From Deltaproteobacteria bacterium (GTDB lineage: Bacteria; Desulfobacterota; Desulfobacteria; Desulfobacterales; JAUVGT01): 5,684 nt of DNA. A program made the position numbers and the translations under genes. How positions within the stretch are numbered: the first letter of the stretch is position 1; every line of letters starts with the position of its first letter. The DNA lies in assembly GCA_030593645.1 (NCBI GenBank), contig JAUVGT010000325.1:1-5684 (forward strand), read 5' to 3'. A model generated the notes under the pieces. It had not been told where the DNA came from and searched no databases. It saw only the letters and a program-made list of their open reading frames with translations. Positions 4,536-5,684 of the stretch are shown piece after piece.

Positions 4536-5684
4536 ATGGCTCTAATCGGCATGCGTGATATGTGCTGGGGGTTTGGAGATCCCCAGCTTCTTGAAAATAT
4601 TATCTTTCAGATTGAAAAGGGAGAGCGTGTATGCTTAATCGGGCGCAACGGCGTCGGGAAATCGACACTGCTGAAACTGCTTTATGGAGAAATACTTCCT
4701 GATAAGGGTGATGTCTGGCGGCAGCAGGGTATAACCATCGGCAGACTTGAGCAGGATGTCTCTCCGGATTTTAAAGGGTCGCTTTTTGATGTGGTAGCGG
4801 AAGGATTCGGTGAAACGGGAATGGCGCTGGCCGAGCATAACAGGATTTTAAAAAATTCTGAAAATGATGTGACTCCTGAAATGGTAAAAAGGAGGGAGAT
4901 ATTACAGCAAAAGCTTAATTCTAAAGGGGGGTGGGAGATTTCAAGGCAGGTACAGGATATATTGTCCCGGACCCGACTTGATCCTGAAGAAGAATTTGCC
5001 GCTCTTTCAGCAGGAATGAAGAGACGGACACTTTTTGCAAGAGCCGTCGCGGCTCAGCCGGATATACTCCTGCTCGACGAACCGACAAACCATCTTGATA
5101 TCGATTCTATTATCTGGTTAGAGGAGTTTATCCGACGCAATGTAAAAACCCTGATTTTTATTACCCATGACCGTGCCTTCCTGGAGAAAATTGCTGACAG
5201 GGTCATAGAACTCGACCAGGGAAACCTTTATTCCTATCCATGCAATTACCAAACATATCTAAAGCGGAGGCAGGCAGTATTCAAAGCAGAAAAAAAACAA
5301 AACAAGGTGTTTGATCGAAAACTCTCCCATGAAGAAACCTGGATCAGGCAGGGAATAAAAGCCAGGAGGAAAAGGAATCAGGGCCGTGTCAGAGAGCTCA
5401 TAAAAATGCGGGAAGCGTTTCAGACCCGTCGTAAAAAAATCGGTAACGTCAAGATGCGAATCCAGGAAGCGGAAAGGACCGGAAAACTTGTCATTGAAGC
5501 AAAGGATATTCGTTTTTTTTATGGAGAAACTCCCATCATCCAGGGTTTTTCCACTGTTGTTCTGCGCGGGGATAAAGTAGGTATTATCGGCCCGAATGGT
5601 ATTGGGAAAACAACACTCCTGAAGATTCTTTTAAAAGAGATTTCTTCGAAGGAAGGAAGTGTACGCTTTGGGACACATTTAAAG
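4536..5684 (+). CDS. uup: ABC-F family ATPase, Uup type (3' end beyond window)
   Basis: The first 383 residues of a soluble protein with two ATP-binding domains and no membrane part; E. coli Uup has about 635, so about 250 are outside the window. Domain one has Walker A GRNGVGKST (36-44), signature LSAGM (157-161), Walker B ILLLDEPTNHLD with catalytic Glu182, and switch His211 in THDR. The interdomain linker (about 245-330) carries the Uup-type stretch FDRKL..EE.WIRQGIKARR.RN.GRV starting at 259. Domain two begins near 331, with Walker A GPNGIGKTT at 352-360. The N terminus aligns with E. coli MSLISMHG, supporting the ATG at 4536, which follows GGAGG (4527-4531) by four bases. ABC-F proteins act on ribosomes; E. 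coli Uup is also linked to precise excision of transposons and to DNA repair intermediates. The signature has Ala159 where LSGG is usual. Related ABC-F groups (EttA, YheS, Ycf-type) fit less well because of the linker. Confidence 0.9.
   Translation, partial: MALIGMRDMCWGFGDPQLLENIIFQIEKGERVCLIGRNGVGKSTLLKLLYGEILPDKGDVWRQQGITIGRLEQDVSPDFKGSLFDVVAEGFGETGMALAEHNRILKNSENDVTPEMVKRREILQQKLNSKGGWEISRQVQDILSRTRLDPEEEFAALSAGMKRRTLFARAVAAQPDILLLDEPTNHLDIDSIIWLEEFIRRNVKTLIFITHDRAFLEKIADRVIELDQGNLYSYPCNYQTYLKRRQAVFKAEKKQNKVFDRKLSHEETWIRQGIKARRKRNQGRVRELIKMREAFQTRRKKIGNVKMRIQEAERTGKLVIEAKDIRFFYGETPIIQGFSTVVLRGDKVGIIGPNGIGKTTLLKILLKEISSKEGSVRFGTHLK

Noticed and set aside
5290..5300. A-rich sequence AAAAAAAAC in uup, resembling the A-AAA-AAC ribosomal slippery heptamer.
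   Set aside because: The zero frame reads GAA AAA AAA CAA, so the heptamer is out of register for a -1 shift, and the surrounding protein aligns with Uup without interruption.
452..5684. A combined antibiotic-resistance locus formed by the BcrAB-like exporter and the ABC-F protein.
   Set aside because: The ABC-F protein carries Uup-type linker features rather than those of antibiotic-resistance ABC-F proteins, the two units are divergent, and another gene with its own terminator lies between them.

Overview
This 5.7 kb window reads as bacterial chromosome from a Gram-negative organism. It has Sec-type signal peptides, canonical Shine-Dalgarno sites and dense operons separated by AT-rich intergenic stretches. 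The style (TPR protein next to a Uup-type ABC-F ATPase, Lys/Glu/Ile-rich proteins at moderate GC, palindromic intergenic repeats) suggests a sulfate-reducer-like Desulfobacterota (former Deltaproteobacteria) member. That placement is an inference from general resemblance; there is no rRNA or marker gene to settle it.

Layout. Positions 1-451 hold no convincing gene. They are dominated by a roughly 170-bp imperfect palindrome (143-312) that could fold into one long hairpin and looks like a dispersed, MITE/REP-like repeat. Next, on the minus strand, comes a two-gene ABC exporter: an ATPase (1252-2151, TTG start) followed by an ABC-2-type six-helix permease (452-1255). They are coupled by an ATGA overlap that sits on a run of eight A residues. 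Upstream of the ATPase, 2152-2349 carries a candidate promoter for the exporter and a likely rho-independent terminator (2286-2313) for the next minus-strand gene. That gene (2350-2907) encodes a small secreted, cysteine-containing protein of no recognised family.

The 348-bp divergent region 2908-3255 separates the minus-strand genes from a plus-strand operon. It holds candidate promoters for both directions, a small inverted repeat that could be an operator, and a possible 44-codon ORF for a single-helix membrane peptide ending at the ribosome binding site of the next gene. The plus-strand operon contains a cytoplasmic TPR scaffold protein (3256-4497) and, 38 bp later, an ABC-F protein of the Uup type (4536 to the window end, cut off in its second ATPase domain).

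How the parts work together. The exporter pair is self-contained, one ATPase plus one permease, probably assembling as A2B2. Its substrate cannot be read from sequence. The TPR and Uup genes are probably co-transcribed, which suggests a link between a protein-protein interaction scaffold and a ribosome- or DNA-associated ABC-F ATPase, but that is only a context inference. No tRNA, rRNA, CRISPR array, transposase or integrase was seen. No strongly novel multi-gene system is evident. The most unusual items are the large palindrome, the orphan secreted protein, the A8 run at the ATPase/permease junction and the candidate small membrane ORF.
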